DNA of 64,000 bases from Ostrinia nubilalis (taxonomy: Eukaryota; Arthropoda; Insecta; Lepidoptera; Crambidae): NCBI RefSeq assembly GCF_963855985.1, contig NC_087099.1, positions 4,804,001 to 4,868,000 on the forward strand, read 5' to 3'. Shown one piece after another: positions 25,056 to 34,538 of the stretch. A program made the translations under genes and the position numbers. How positions within the stretch are numbered: the first letter of the stretch is position 1; the number at the start of each line of letters is the position of its first letter. The notes beneath the pieces were generated by a model. The model was not told the DNA's origin. It saw only the letters and a program-made list of their open reading frames with translations, and made no database searches.

Positions 25056-26585
25056 GCGAAAGTGTCATGTTTGCGAGAAACAATCTCGCTAAAGAGGCTA
25101 ACTACCGGCCTCGGATGATCGAAGTTGGTCAACCTCGATGCACGGGAAGCCGTTATTCGGTCGTCCGTCCCGGTCAAACAGTATTTATGGAGATCGATAA
25201 ACGCTCTTACATTGTCCGGGCGATAGCGTATCAAGCTATGCACTGTGGTACTTATTATTTTATGTAGTTGAAATAGGTGCGATCACAGAAACTAAAGGGA
25301 GATGTGACAAGGGGGCGGGGCCGGTGTCACATCAATATGCCCAAAAACAGAACACATTGCTCGTGACAGCAATGATGACAGCAGCGACGTCTTAATGTAA
25401 ACAGTTTACATTGCTTGCGTAGTACTAAAGATTATTCGAACGTTGTGTACTGATACCGCAGTAGATAATGAGCACATATTGATTACTTTGTGTATGTGAA
25501 TTTCTAATGCGACACTGAGTTTCGAACTCAGCGCATTAGTTGGCATCTCTCTATATCTCTATGGGTGCGATTTTGCAATGTAAACGCATCGTGTGCTTTA
25601 GCTCTTAAGGTAAATTTCTACCTCTTCAATTTGATTATAATTTTGGCTATATCGATTACATTTTGTTGTTTGATCCGATCTCATTTTGATATAAATCTCC
25701 TTCAATCCCCTCGGCTTTTACTCACCGCATATTGACGTCAGCGTAAAATTATTTATTTAGAAGCCTATCGCACAAAAGATTCATAATTAACTCCAAATAA
25801 CCCCGCAAAATAGAGACGGGGAGAAACTCCAAAATACGATTACAAGCTTTGCCCATCGCTCACGAAGTCACAAAGGACAGTAACGAAGTTATTGTCACAA
25901 AGTATAAAATTACAGTAGGCCTAAGCTGTCTGTGTATTTTAGAGACTCTTGAAAAAAATAATTATGCAGAACAAGGTAGGTAATTTTAACACAATAGTAG
26001 GTACCTACCTGATGTTTAGTGAGATGCATTATGATGACGGTAATCTGCTTTGAATTATTATTAGTATTTGAAAAAAATGCATAGTTTTGACCACATTATT
26101 TTTTTAAAACAAAGAACGTAGACAACAAGAAACTCAATTTTGGGATAAATGCAAAAGCAAACAAGTTCTTTGTAATTTTTGATTTGCTTTTTTTTTTCTC
26201 CACGAAATTGTTTTATTTTTAATAAATTTAAAATCAGCATGTATGGTTTTGCGTTTTACAGTAAGACAGAAGTTTTGCGAGAGAGCTCACTCCATTCGTC
26301 TGTACTGTGGCTATGTTCACTTTTACTGAATAGCTTGCTTCGAACTCACAAGCCACTGTAAATGAGAGTTATGAACGTTTTTATTGGAACACAATTTGGT
26401 GCTATACTGGTTCCTATGTCGAGGCCATAAAGTCCTGAACACCTATACTAAGAATAAACTTCGCATCGAGGGCAAGGAACTTGGGAATCATAAAGATGTA
26501 TTTATTGCTTGCACTATTAAAGAGAACGTTTAATGTTGTTATGGTTAGTTGTTTATGTTGTTATATGTTGTAATAATGGTAATAG
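25056..26585. other. Non-coding sequence
   Basis: No gene is supported; the overlapping frames at 24923-25267 run through the MITE fragment. A short imperfect hairpin (TAATGCG...CGCATTA, about 25507-25539) is present, of unknown meaning. Confidence 0.45.
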
Positions 26586-26890
26586 TTTTTTTTTTTTTTT
26601 TTTTTTTTTAATTTATTGTATGAACCACAAACAAGTTTACAATAAACTTAAACTAAAACTTATATGAAAAAAGAATCTTAACAATTGTAAACTCAACATC
26701 GATGGTTACATTTTACGTTAAATGGAAATAAACATGAAAATGCGGGACTTAAGTTCTTATTACATAGTCGAAATTAATTTTATTGGTTTGTTGGCGATGT
26801 GTGCGCAGTATAAGTGCGCTAGTGTTCTTATGAATATCAGTGTATGTAAAATAGGTTTTTAGTGTGTGTGAATGTGAATTAGTATTAAAT
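26586..26890 (-). mobile_element. Possible LINE or retrocopy 3' end with poly(A)
   Basis: A run of about 24 T at 26586-26609 is preceded, on the minus strand, by GTTCATACAATAAATT, so an AATAAA lies directly before a poly(A) tail. Upstream minus-strand sequence is AT-rich and has no frame. The segment ends where the next TIR element begins at 26899. A long genomic homopolymer is an alternative. Confidence 0.35.
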
Positions 26891-26898
26891 GTTAGTTA

Positions 26899-27194
26899 TA
26901 GCCTGACCAGGAACATAAAAACCCTGGCATAGAGGCGCGTCAATTGCATTTGATAGTGCAACACTGAGTACAGTCGTACCTGTGTTAAATTAATAGGCTA
27001 ACTTTATGTATCAGGATTCTGGATTACGGGCTAATTTGATATTTTCATAAATTAACGAAAAAATATTATTATAGGTAACCTGGTTTAAATAAATTAAATG
27101 AAACCATCAATCGAGTTAGTAGGATTTATTTTATTATTCGTCAATAATAAAATTCAGAACTTGAACATTCAACTGCAATGTCTGCTCATGAACG
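26899..27194. mobile_element. Truncated TIR element, family of 47840-48557
   Basis: It is nearly identical to the first 295 bp of the element at 47840-48557, starting TAGCCTGACCAGGAACATAA. It ends abruptly after CTGCTCATGAACG, without the other TIR. TA precedes the start at 26897-26898. It is a one-ended, truncated copy. Confidence 0.8.
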
Positions 27195-27641
27195 TTTTTG
27201 TCGTTATAATTTTAATAATACCCTAACTGAAAAAGTTAAACCTGACCATCTGGTATCCAATTAGTTAGTGCTCTAAATTACAGAAGCTGGCAAGTTTAAA
27301 TCCCACATGGGATAACTATTGGAGACCGGGGTAAAGCCGTATAGCTAAGAATAAATACCCATAGAATAGAAACAAAGAAAACTACGTATTTGTAATTTAC
27401 TTCTTTATTAAAGGTTTTCATTAGCTAGAAAAATCAACAATGAAATAACACTTAAATTTAACAGAAATATTATTTTTTAAACAAAAACAAAACTTCTAGT
27501 ATTTCCGGTTTTGACCCGGAGACTGGACAAAACCGTATACATATATACGATATCCTCAGATGATGAAAATACGGGTTTGAAACGCCCTTATCCTTTGTTT
27601 GTAGAAAGATTTTCACCAGATGACCTGAACTTATTTACGCG

Positions 27642-27691
27642 GTCCTGCAAAGTAGATTTTGGGAGGTATCCCAAAATCTACTTTGCAGGAC
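27642..27691. repeat. Perfect 23-bp inverted repeat, 4-nt loop
   Basis: The arms 27642-27664 and 27669-27691 are exactly complementary (GTCCTGCAAAGTAGATTTTG and so on) around loop GGTA. If transcribed it forms a near-blunt hairpin. It sits inside a TIR element, so an element-derived palindrome is the simplest reading. Confidence 0.8.
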
Positions 27692-27926
27692 TACTACATA
27701 TGGTAATATGTAGTCGACGCTTTTAAATATCCCATTCCTCCTTCGATAACACTTTTCACAGCTTTTTTCATTGTTTCGGCATCCCAGCTTTGTCAAATTT
27801 GTAAATTCAGCCAATTGCGCGGCAAATTTGTAAATTCTGTAAACAAAGTCAAAACCGTATATTGGCCGATTTTACCCCGTACGCTTTTACCCCTATGCAC
27901 ACAGTAAAGACATTTATTAAATACTG

Positions 27927-27947
27927 CACACACACACACACACACAC
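27927..27947. repeat. (CA)10 microsatellite
   Basis: Ten uninterrupted CA units. Confidence 0.95.
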
Positions 27948-28263
27948 GATACTTGCCGGTAAAATATCGCAACAAATTCTTAAATACACACAATTCAATA
28001 TAAAATAAAGCACACTTGTTAGTTATTATTCATTTCACTATTTAAACTCCTATTTTCCAAAAAATTAGATCAAACAACCAAAAAACAAATAAATTTTGAT
28101 AACGCGTTAACGTTCGTGCCTGCAGTAACAAGTGTCTGTTGACAGATTGATCCTATTGGTTGCTAGCTGTGAGTAGTATATGCACGGCATATTTTGAAAT
28201 AATAACAGATAAATCTATACAGTACGATTTTACCCCGGTATACGGTTTTGTACAGGTCTCCCC

Positions 28264-29693
28264 TATTAGTGTACCTACTAAAGACAAACATTTTGAGTTA
28301 TTGATTAACACAAACTGTTTGGAATTATTTATTATCGATTTTCTATTGTAGTTGTTTTAAGATAACATTCGAACATTTTTTTGATTAATTTAGAGCAAAA
28401 TAATTAGTCGGAGTCGGATCTCGCCGGTGATGGCGATATGCACGCGTTGGTGTGGTTGAACTTTAATAAAGCATTAATTTTAAATTATGAATAAGCTTTT
28501 GAAGATATTTTAAGCTTGTAACACTATAGAAAAGCCAACTTAAATTATTATTAAATGCTACAAAAGCGCAAAAAAACTCTGTAACAATGAAGTTATTTAA
28601 ATACATTAACTTCAAACATTCAGTATAGCGTTACAAAACAACTAACTATGCAAAACAGTGGAACTTTTGTTTGTCTTAGACAAAGGCACTAATTGTTGCT
28701 GTTTTTGGATTATAGTTAACACACGCTTAGAGCGATTTATGGTTACAAAGACGGAGGGTTCTATAGAAGCTGTTAAGGGGAGAGTCATGAATATAACATG
28801 TTAAAATAGTTGGAAGAAAGAGTGAGAAAACAACTCCTTCTGGCGCAGTCGGGTAAAAATGAGAACCAAAAATACAACTAAAGAAAATCAAAACAAAAAA
28901 AAATTAGGTACTTAGCATATAAGCCACTAGAGGGTCACCGAATCAATTAACGATAGAAAGATCGATCGAAAAAATAGTTTTTTTATTATTATAAACAAAA
29001 AAAAAACCGCAAAAAACATAATATTACGCATGGATAAATTGCTAAAAGCTGTCTTTTTCAGACAACCTCCAGGTAAAATAATTTGTAAATATAATGTGGA
29101 TATTTGCTTTGAAATCCGTGCTTTACATTCGTAAAGGTTTTCAGAGAAGAATTTAATTACTTCTCGGTATTTATGAACATTTTCTGTAAGTTTTACAGAA
29201 AAGCAGACGAAATATTTAACGGAATAAGAATCTGCTTTTGAATAAACTTTTATTTGCAACATTTCTGTAAATAAATTAATGAATTTTGAGCTCAATTAAT
29301 ACAAACTTACCTTAAAGTGACTAAATATTTTTTTCTTAGGTCATAAAAACATAAATATACGTAGACATTATTCAAGTATAATGACGTCACCAAAATTAAT
29401 TGCACAATTAATTTGTTCCCCAATAATGTCCACTTAAACGGGCGGTAAACTCATTTGCCTTAAGGGCTTCTGTTGTTTCTGAACTAGTTATTGTTGCATG
29501 AAACTGGTTCAAACCGGTCTCAAAGCCACTCTGTCTGAAACAATGGCAACCGATGCACATGATTACGCTTTTGGTATACATAGCATTCTTGTAAAGCTTT
29601 GAATATTCCTGTAAAGTCTGTTCATTGTTACTGAATGGATAATACCTACCCCTACAAGCCTTGAATTGAAAGTTAACTATTATTCTGTTTGAT
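28264..29693. other. AT-rich non-coding sequence
   Basis: No gene is supported; the 122-codon minus frame at 28927-29295 is low-complexity. ATGCACGCGTTGGTGTGGTT at about 28438 is a stray end of the 10471 MITE family. Confidence 0.45.
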
Positions 29694-29785
29694 CAGAGTA
29701 AATACAAATGAGTAGGTCATCTTCCGCGGTCAAACCGCGCTCGGGCGTTTCTTTGAAGATGACCTACTCATTTGTATTTACTCTG
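29694..29785. repeat. Perfect 30-bp inverted repeat with 32-nt GC-rich loop
   Basis: The arms 29694-29723 and 29756-29785 are exactly complementary (starting CAGAGTAAATACAAATGAGT). The loop contains CCGCGGTCAAACCGCGCTCG, itself partly self-complementary. The arms end eight bases before the TIR of the large element that follows. A small-RNA precursor, a MITE, or damage from insertion or excision are all possible. Confidence 0.85.
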
Positions 29786-30139
29786 GTTTGATATGCCACA
29801 TCGCACCCCCCCTGGAAGAAGTATGCAAGTCCACTTGTGCGATATTTTTTTTATTGCACTAAAAAATCGAAGAGGAGGTAATACATATTGTCAATTTTTT
29901 TCATAATTTTTCTCTTAAAAATGAAGAAATTATGTACAAATATGTAAAATATTGCAACATTAAAATATCTAAATTTCCATAAGAAAAACGAAGTAAATAT
30001 ATTTGCATTTAATTGTTTAATAAAGTTCCGTATGAATAATAGCATATTAATATTTACATACATCTTCCACGAAGACTTTAAAAAACATTTTCGCGTATCT
30101 ATTGTTGCATACTTATTCCAGGATATTATTTGGTGGGTA

Positions 30140-30335
30140 TTGTAGTGCAAGTTCAGTTGCGTAGTTTTTCCACGAAACTTTTGTGCACATTATGCTGGTA
30201 ATTTTGTGCAAGTCTAGATGCCTAATTCTTCCACGAAGCTTTTATTCGCATTATAATATATAACAATTGATACATTATTTTCTACGTAGATATCTTTGTG
30301 CAAGTCTAGTTGCTAATATTTTGCGAAGCTTTTGG
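30140..30335. repeat. Subterminal repeats of the 29794 element
   Basis: Three degenerate units share GTGCAAGT(C/T)(T/C)AG(A/T)TGC followed by TTCCACGAAGCTTTT-like sequence, at about 30148, 30208 and 30299. Transposases of several superfamilies bind subterminal repeats, so these could be binding sites; that is inference. Confidence 0.5.
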
Positions 30336-30992
30336 CGATGTTGTATTTTAAACCGATATTGATACATTTATTTAGATGTAATTAAGTCATTAACAAAGCA
30401 CAAATTAACTTAGTTTCAGTCATTTAAGTATCCAATACACTACTTTTTGCACTAAATACCCCTGTAAGACTGTGTGTTTATCAAAAATTCGTCCCAATGA
30501 TTACTTACCACGTGGTAAAATTATCGGTCTTTATGAGTACAAGATCCATTTTAAATTCTGTCTCTCTCTTCAGTGAATCGTTATCGTAGTTATCGTGATA
30601 AATTTTCATCTTTCCAGAGCCGCATGTGTTCATTTATCAGCTAATGCGTGTATTGCCAGCGTGACAAGGTATGTATCTATACGTCTTTTGGAGCAGTAAG
30701 CAACAATCGGTGTGTCCCCAATTATAGAATGACACAAGTTTATATGTATTTTAAGGATTATTGTAATCAAAAGGACATACTCGTAATGGTCAGACGTTTA
30801 AAAATGCAACAACCTGATACAAAACTGTTGCCATCTTTTCGTATGTAGGTACGATGAGCGAATACTGACTGTATTCTTTTCAGGTGGTACTTGATCGACC
30901 TTCCGCAGACCTCCACAGATTGTACTTGCCACTGGAATGTAGTGCCTATCCTAGTGTTGAAGCTATTTGTCCAGTAAATTGCATTTATTTCC

Positions 30993-31103
30993 AGGCCTTA
31001 TGAAACTCCTGGCTCTGACAAAGTTCCTATCCTGGTTGCTTCACAGGTCCGGCCACTCTTCAACAAAGCGTATAAAAGCACCTATAAGTTTTGGACCAAA
31101 TAA
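30993..31103 (+). pseudogene. Unidentified coding remnant inside the 29794 element
   Basis: One frame reads RPYETPGSDKVPILVASQVR and continues to ...YKFWTK followed by TAA, with balanced amino-acid use unlike the AT-rich noise around it. It is preceded by TTTATTTCCAG, a good 3' splice site. An upstream frame opening after CTTTTCAG at 30882 (VVLDRPSADLHRLYLPLECS) is open for 39 codons. Neither is a family I recognise. They may be last exons of the element's lost gene. Confidence 0.35.
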
Positions 31104-31123
31104 AAACTGTTCTTTTTTCTTTA

Positions 31124-31312
31124 TAGGTTCAGCCAAACCAACGCAATCTCAAGCGATCAGCCGGCGTGCAGTGATAGCGATTAGACTTAGGGTTCGGCCA
31201 AACCAACGCGATCACAGCGCGATCAGCTGGCGTGCAGCGATGGCGACCAGACCTAAATGCATTGTTCGCCATCGCTGCACGCCGGTTGATCGAGTGTGAA
31301 CCTTATAGGATT
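31124..31312. mobile_element. MITE of the AGGTTCGGC family with duplicated left half
   Basis: The left TIR unit (AGGTTCAGCCAAACCAACGC) occurs twice in direct order, at about 31128 and 31194, with GCGATCAGC(C/T)GGCGTGCAG following each. The right end GATCGAGTGTGAACCT is inverted. It resembles the 17972 element, but its left arm is duplicated, by slippage or nested insertion. Confidence 0.6.
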
Positions 31313-31974
31313 TGGAAGTGATGTCACCAACGAGTTCAATGTTTTGTAGTCATGCAGACAATAAATATCACTATATTTAGGCTTCTATAGTTTTGTTCCC
31401 TTGGACATCAAAATTTAAAAGGGTCCTTCAAAATCGTCTCCCTTGTTCATGAATTGTCTAGATTGAGATACTTGCTGTTCTGGTAAATCTACCATTATTT
31501 GTACGTTGGCAGTAGCATTCAATTTAGCACAATTGAAACATCTGTGCGCGTATTTTCTCGCCAATGGTTTCGCCTTGATAATCCAAAATGTGGAGCTGTA
31601 TCAGCTTTCTTATGAATTATAGTATTAATTATTATGAACGTTTTCGAATTTCTCCACGACGCGGTTTGCAACAATAGATTTTCACCTATTCGTCTCTCCA
31701 GACAGCTAGGCGATCACAATAGAAAAACCTGTTCACAGTGTTCGAACATCTGTGAGGTTGGTATTCTTCACATTACTTCTTCTCATTTGCTTCATCCAGT
31801 TTACTCAAAGCACCACATAGCTCAAGACGTAGTAAAAAAAATAGTTTTTTGAGAGCACTTGAGTTTTTTAGCAATTAATTTCGTTTTAAATCCTTCATCT
31901 AGTTGATAGTGAACGGCTGCAGTTTATTGCACTCACAGAGGCATCGCTAAATTCATTGTATTGTATTTTTACTC

Positions 31975-32110
31975 GGCCTGCATCCAACGCCTTCCCGCTA
32001 CCTTTATCAGGTCGTCGGACCACCTTGTGGATGGATGTCTTAACGCTGCGTTTTCCAGAACGTGGTGTCCGCTCCATAACCTTGCCTGCCCCATCGGCCG
32101 TCAGTTCTGC
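31975..32110 (-). pseudogene. RTE-clade LINE ORF C-terminus fragment
   Basis: The minus-strand frame contains KVMERTPRSGKRSVKTS, followed by RRPDKGSGKALDAG, which fits the RTE ORF end (KVLEWRPR.GKRSVGRP, then W.DDL.KVAG). It is diverged and broken. Its continuation lies in the opposite orientation just downstream. Confidence 0.55.
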
Positions 32111-32120
32111 GTAAGTACTA

Positions 32121-32211
32121 TGTGCTTCCAACCGCGCGATGTGGAAGTCATTGGGGGAGGCCTATGTTCAGCAGTTCCTGTGGCTGAAATGATGATGATG
32201 TATTTTTTCTC
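32121..32211 (+). pseudogene. RTE LINE terminal fragment with (GAT)n tail, inverted
   Basis: The plus-strand reading RAMWKSLGEAYVQQF is the very end of an RTE ORF, followed by stop-like sequence and GATGATGATG, a typical RTE tail. It follows the previous fragment but lies on the other strand, so an inversion separates two parts of one copy, or two copies met here. Confidence 0.6.
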
Positions 32212-32669
32212 TATAGAGATAGCTATAGATAGCTATAGATAGTATACCAACCTATATCTGTATTTTGTCAATGTGAATCAAATCCTGCCGTATCTTAATC
32301 CAATCTTTTTCTAATGAGTTACTTATCTTTCTATCCTTACTAGTTTTTTATAGGCCAAAGTTTTTTTTTAAACAAATAAATACTTTCTATTCTATTTCCA
32401 TTAGAATCTTAGCCATGACTGTACTTAACGCTAAGCTCCAGCCAAGGGGATCAAAAAGTTTGATCAGATGTATCAGATAAAATGTTACGTTTCATGGTTG
32501 GTTTTGCAATTTGTGGTATATTCACATTGTATTGAAATCTGTGCTCAAATTCCATTCAATACCCACTGCTTGGACTGTTCCATCAAGGTTCATAAAACTA
32601 ATTTAGCACCAGCTTATATTTTGTTGTCTTCTATTGACTTCATAAACTCAACGCAGAACTAGGTAGCAA

Positions 32670-32760
32670 AAGGTATTTGACCGCAATTGCATGTGATGTT
32701 AAGTGAGATGCAGTATAAGATGATAGATATCTACCTGTAAGTGCCTATAAGGTCCGGTAT
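32670..32760 (+). repeat. Dispersed repeat fragment
   Basis: GGTATTTGACCGCAATTGCA followed by GTTAAGTGAGATGCAGTATA is a phrase I associate with lepidopteran LINE 3' regions. A partial match is at 5503-5535. It interrupts the BEL remnant. Confidence 0.4.
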
Positions 32761-33206
32761 AGTGCTCAGGAGAGACAGCAGCAGGCAGCGACCTGTTCGC
32801 ATTATAAAAGAGTTTATCGAAACGCTTAGTGCAAGCTGGTGGAATGTCGACAATGTAGGAATGATACGTTAACCAGCGTCTGATGATGGAAGGGGGCTGG
32901 TGGAATTAGGTCGAGTAATTCCTTCGCACATTCTCTGAAGTGTAACCTGGTGGATGGTCACATCAGATGTATTATTATCTGCTCTGAAAGTTCTCATTAA
33001 ATTATAGCATTATAGCTTCAATTGACCAGTCCACTCCTGATAAAAGGTCGTTGATATAAAAATATTGTTTTATTATTTTATAAAAATCGGTACTCCGGTA
33101 ATCCGAATCATTTTTTGTCACATAAATCTGAAGATCATCTTCATAATGTCATCTATGAAGCAAACACGTTTCATCTCATTATAATATTTCTCGGGTTTTC
33201 TTGCAG

Positions 33207-33327
33207 CTGGGAACCTACAAGCAGTTCGTTATTCAATGAAATATAAATCGAACCTTAACACAAAGCATAAAATATTATAATCGTGCGCGAGTTGTCTCCG
33301 TATTATTCCAGACGACCGCATGATGAG
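33207..33327 (+). other. Candidate 121-nt exon, probably 5' UTR with ATGATG at its end
   Basis: The 3' splice site TCGGGTTTTCTTGCAG ends at 33206. The 5' splice site GATGAG then GTAAGTATAC begins at 33328 and is an excellent match to consensus. All frames contain stops, so it would be untranslated apart from ATGATGAG at its 3' end, which could begin a protein split by the intron. It lies upstream of BEL debris on the opposite strand, so retention of host sequence is plausible but unproven. Confidence 0.35.
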
Positions 33328-33348
33328 GTAAGTATACTGTCAGTCTTG

Positions 33349-33376
33349 TTTCTTTTCCTTTTTCAGGTAGGTATCT
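33349..33376 (+). promoter_or_regulatory. Candidate recursive (ratchet) splice site
   Basis: TTTCTTTTCCTTTTTCAG is followed directly by GTAGGTAT, so a strong 3' splice site abuts a 5' splice site with no exon between (junction 33366/33367). Zero-nucleotide exons of this form subdivide very long introns in insects. The signal is clear in sequence; use in vivo is inference. Confidence 0.4.
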
Positions 33377-33476
33377 CTTTTAATAAAAAAAATCGGTGTG
33401 TTCGTTAATATTTTTTCAGGTCTAGTGATTTCTGTAACTTCCTTTCTAATTGAACGGACCTGTGAGTGGTTATGTT

Positions 33477-33846
33477 TCTGGATTTTTTAAGGGAAAGGAG
33501 GCAAACGAGCAGACGAATCAGCTGATGGTAAGTGTTTACCCGCCGCCCATAGACACCCACTCCTCGGTGAGTTACAGGTGCGTTGATTGTCTTTAAAGTA
33601 TTAGAGTCTGCTCTTAAAGGTTTTAGGTCGTATTGGTCCGCAAATACTGCAAACGGCAGTTCATTCCTCGGTTTGGTGTCTGCAAATGGTGATTGTGGAT
33701 TTTCTGTTTTAAATGGTAACTTTACAAAATATCTATCTACCGCTTCCGTAAAAAAAAATGTCCTGAAGCAGTGGTTGGGTTAATACTGGGGAGTGTAAAA
33801 CTATAAAAGTGCTTTATAAAAGCCTTCTTGCAAAAATAAATGAGTT
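33477..33846 (+). mobile_element. Dispersed lepidopteran LINE-like 3' region
   Basis: It contains GGCAAACGAGCAGACGAATC, TTACCCGCCGCCCATAGACA and GAAGCAGTGGTTGGGTTAAT, and ends CAAAAATAAATGAGTTTTAT. The order is that of a repeat common in Lepidoptera (recalled, not searched). The terminal part recurs at 62319-63410. The 66-codon frame inside is not a gene. Confidence 0.55.
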
Positions 33847-33848
33847 TT

Positions 33849-33966
33849 ATGCCCGTTTTCACCATTAATCCCAAATTTTTAAGTGACCCCTATAAAAACA
33901 AAATTCCAGTAATGTATCACCATAGAGGTCACTTACAAATTAGGGATTGATGGTGAAAACGGGCAT
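33849..33966. mobile_element. MITE, TIR ATGCCCGTTTTCACCAT
   Basis: The ends ATGCCCGTTTTCACCATTAA and TTGATGGTGAAAACGGGCAT are inverted repeats. Inner AAGTGACCCCTAT and ATAGAGGTCACTT are also complementary. A sister copy is at 45746-45866. It has no coding capacity. Confidence 0.8.
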
Positions 33967-34538
33967 CAGTCCTTTTGATAGCTCGTTTCTCCCTAAAAAT
34001 GCAATTTCCGAAAATTATAATATAGTTATGCAAAAATATTGTAACTTTTTGATTTTGAATAAAGCTATAATTTTAAATACTACCATAAGTAATGTAATTT
34101 TTCACAAGGTAAAAGTACGTTATCCTTTTTACGAATTTATTTCAATACGAATAGTTCGAGGAAAAACTACGTAAACTACACTTACACGTTGAATGCACGA
34201 CTAAATCTGAACGCCAATAAGTGGTTATCTGCAATAATACCAAACAGCATGTATTCCTTTACATGTCAACAATGCAATATTCATAATTACAACAACAAGG
34301 TGTTAAATATGTTTCGCGGAATAAGTACGCAACGCTCTTTTTTAAGTTTTTCTCAAAACCTATTAAGTGTATTTTAAATATAAATACATAGGCCCCTCAC
34401 AGACATTTTTAGCTATCTTTTGATGTATAACACATATTTTTAATAATGGTAATAAATTTTTAGGACAGTTTTTTTACGCTCCTGAAAAGTTGGCATTTTT
34501 CACTTGCGTACTTATTCCAGGAAGGGTGCGACATGGCA

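Larger units (their letters stand above)
27515..28263. mobile_element. Non-autonomous TIR element with internal hairpin and CA repeat
   Basis: The left end (CGGAGACTGGACAAAACCGT, then ATAC) and right end (GTATACGGTTTTGTACAGGT, then CTCCC) are inverted repeats with a few mismatches. Related motifs (ACCGTATA, TTTTACCCCGTAC) recur at 27321-27345 and 27855-27895, suggesting subterminal repeats or nested ends. No target duplication or transposase is evident. It contains a perfect 23-bp hairpin and (CA)10. Confidence 0.55.
31330..33170 (-). pseudogene. Degenerate BEL/Pao retrotransposon pol (RT and integrase remnants)
   Basis: On the minus strand, in pol order, three blocks fit BEL/Pao polyproteins. 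An RT block is at about 33150-33010 (LQIYVTKNDSDY, then FYINDLLSG in the position of the catalytic YVDD box). A connection block at about 32580-32400 has LGIEWN and KLFDPLGW, a strong BEL signature. An integrase block at about 31560-31330 has IMVDLPEQQV and NKGDDFEGPF. Frameshifts and stops separate them, and the block from 32790 to 33000 does not fit the family. LTRs were not found. The element is long dead and has later RTE and other repeat debris inside it. Confidence 0.65.
29794..34538. mobile_element. Probable 4.7-kb degenerate TIR transposon of unknown superfamily
   Basis: The left terminus TGCCACATCGCACCC, with CCTGGAAGAAGTATGCAAGT just inside, is mirrored on the right by ACTTGCGTACTTATTCCAGG and GGGTGCGACATGGCA. 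About 40 bp are alignable with a few mismatches. TA flanks both ends (29792-29793 and 34539-34540). A subterminal motif (GTAGTTTTTCCACGAA) repeated at 30140-30330 appears once in inverted form near 34160 (GAGGAAAAACTACGTAA). The interior is decayed and filled with BEL/Pao, RTE and MITE insertions. No DDE transposase is recognisable. Two independent solo ends facing each other are the alternative. Confidence 0.45.

Noticed and set aside
24923..25267. Overlapping frames of 106 and 75 codons on opposite strands
   Set aside because: They run through a Harbinger MITE fragment and show no domain.
27268..27325. Possible second tRNA-like promoter (AAGTTTAAATCCCA)
   Set aside because: The B box deviates at key positions and no A box at a proper distance was found.
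28927..30150. 122- and 99-codon minus-strand frames
   Set aside because: Low-complexity, Phe/Ile/Asn/Lys-rich translations of AT-rich DNA.
33583..33783. 66-codon frame as a gene
   Set aside because: Inside a dispersed LINE-like 3' region.
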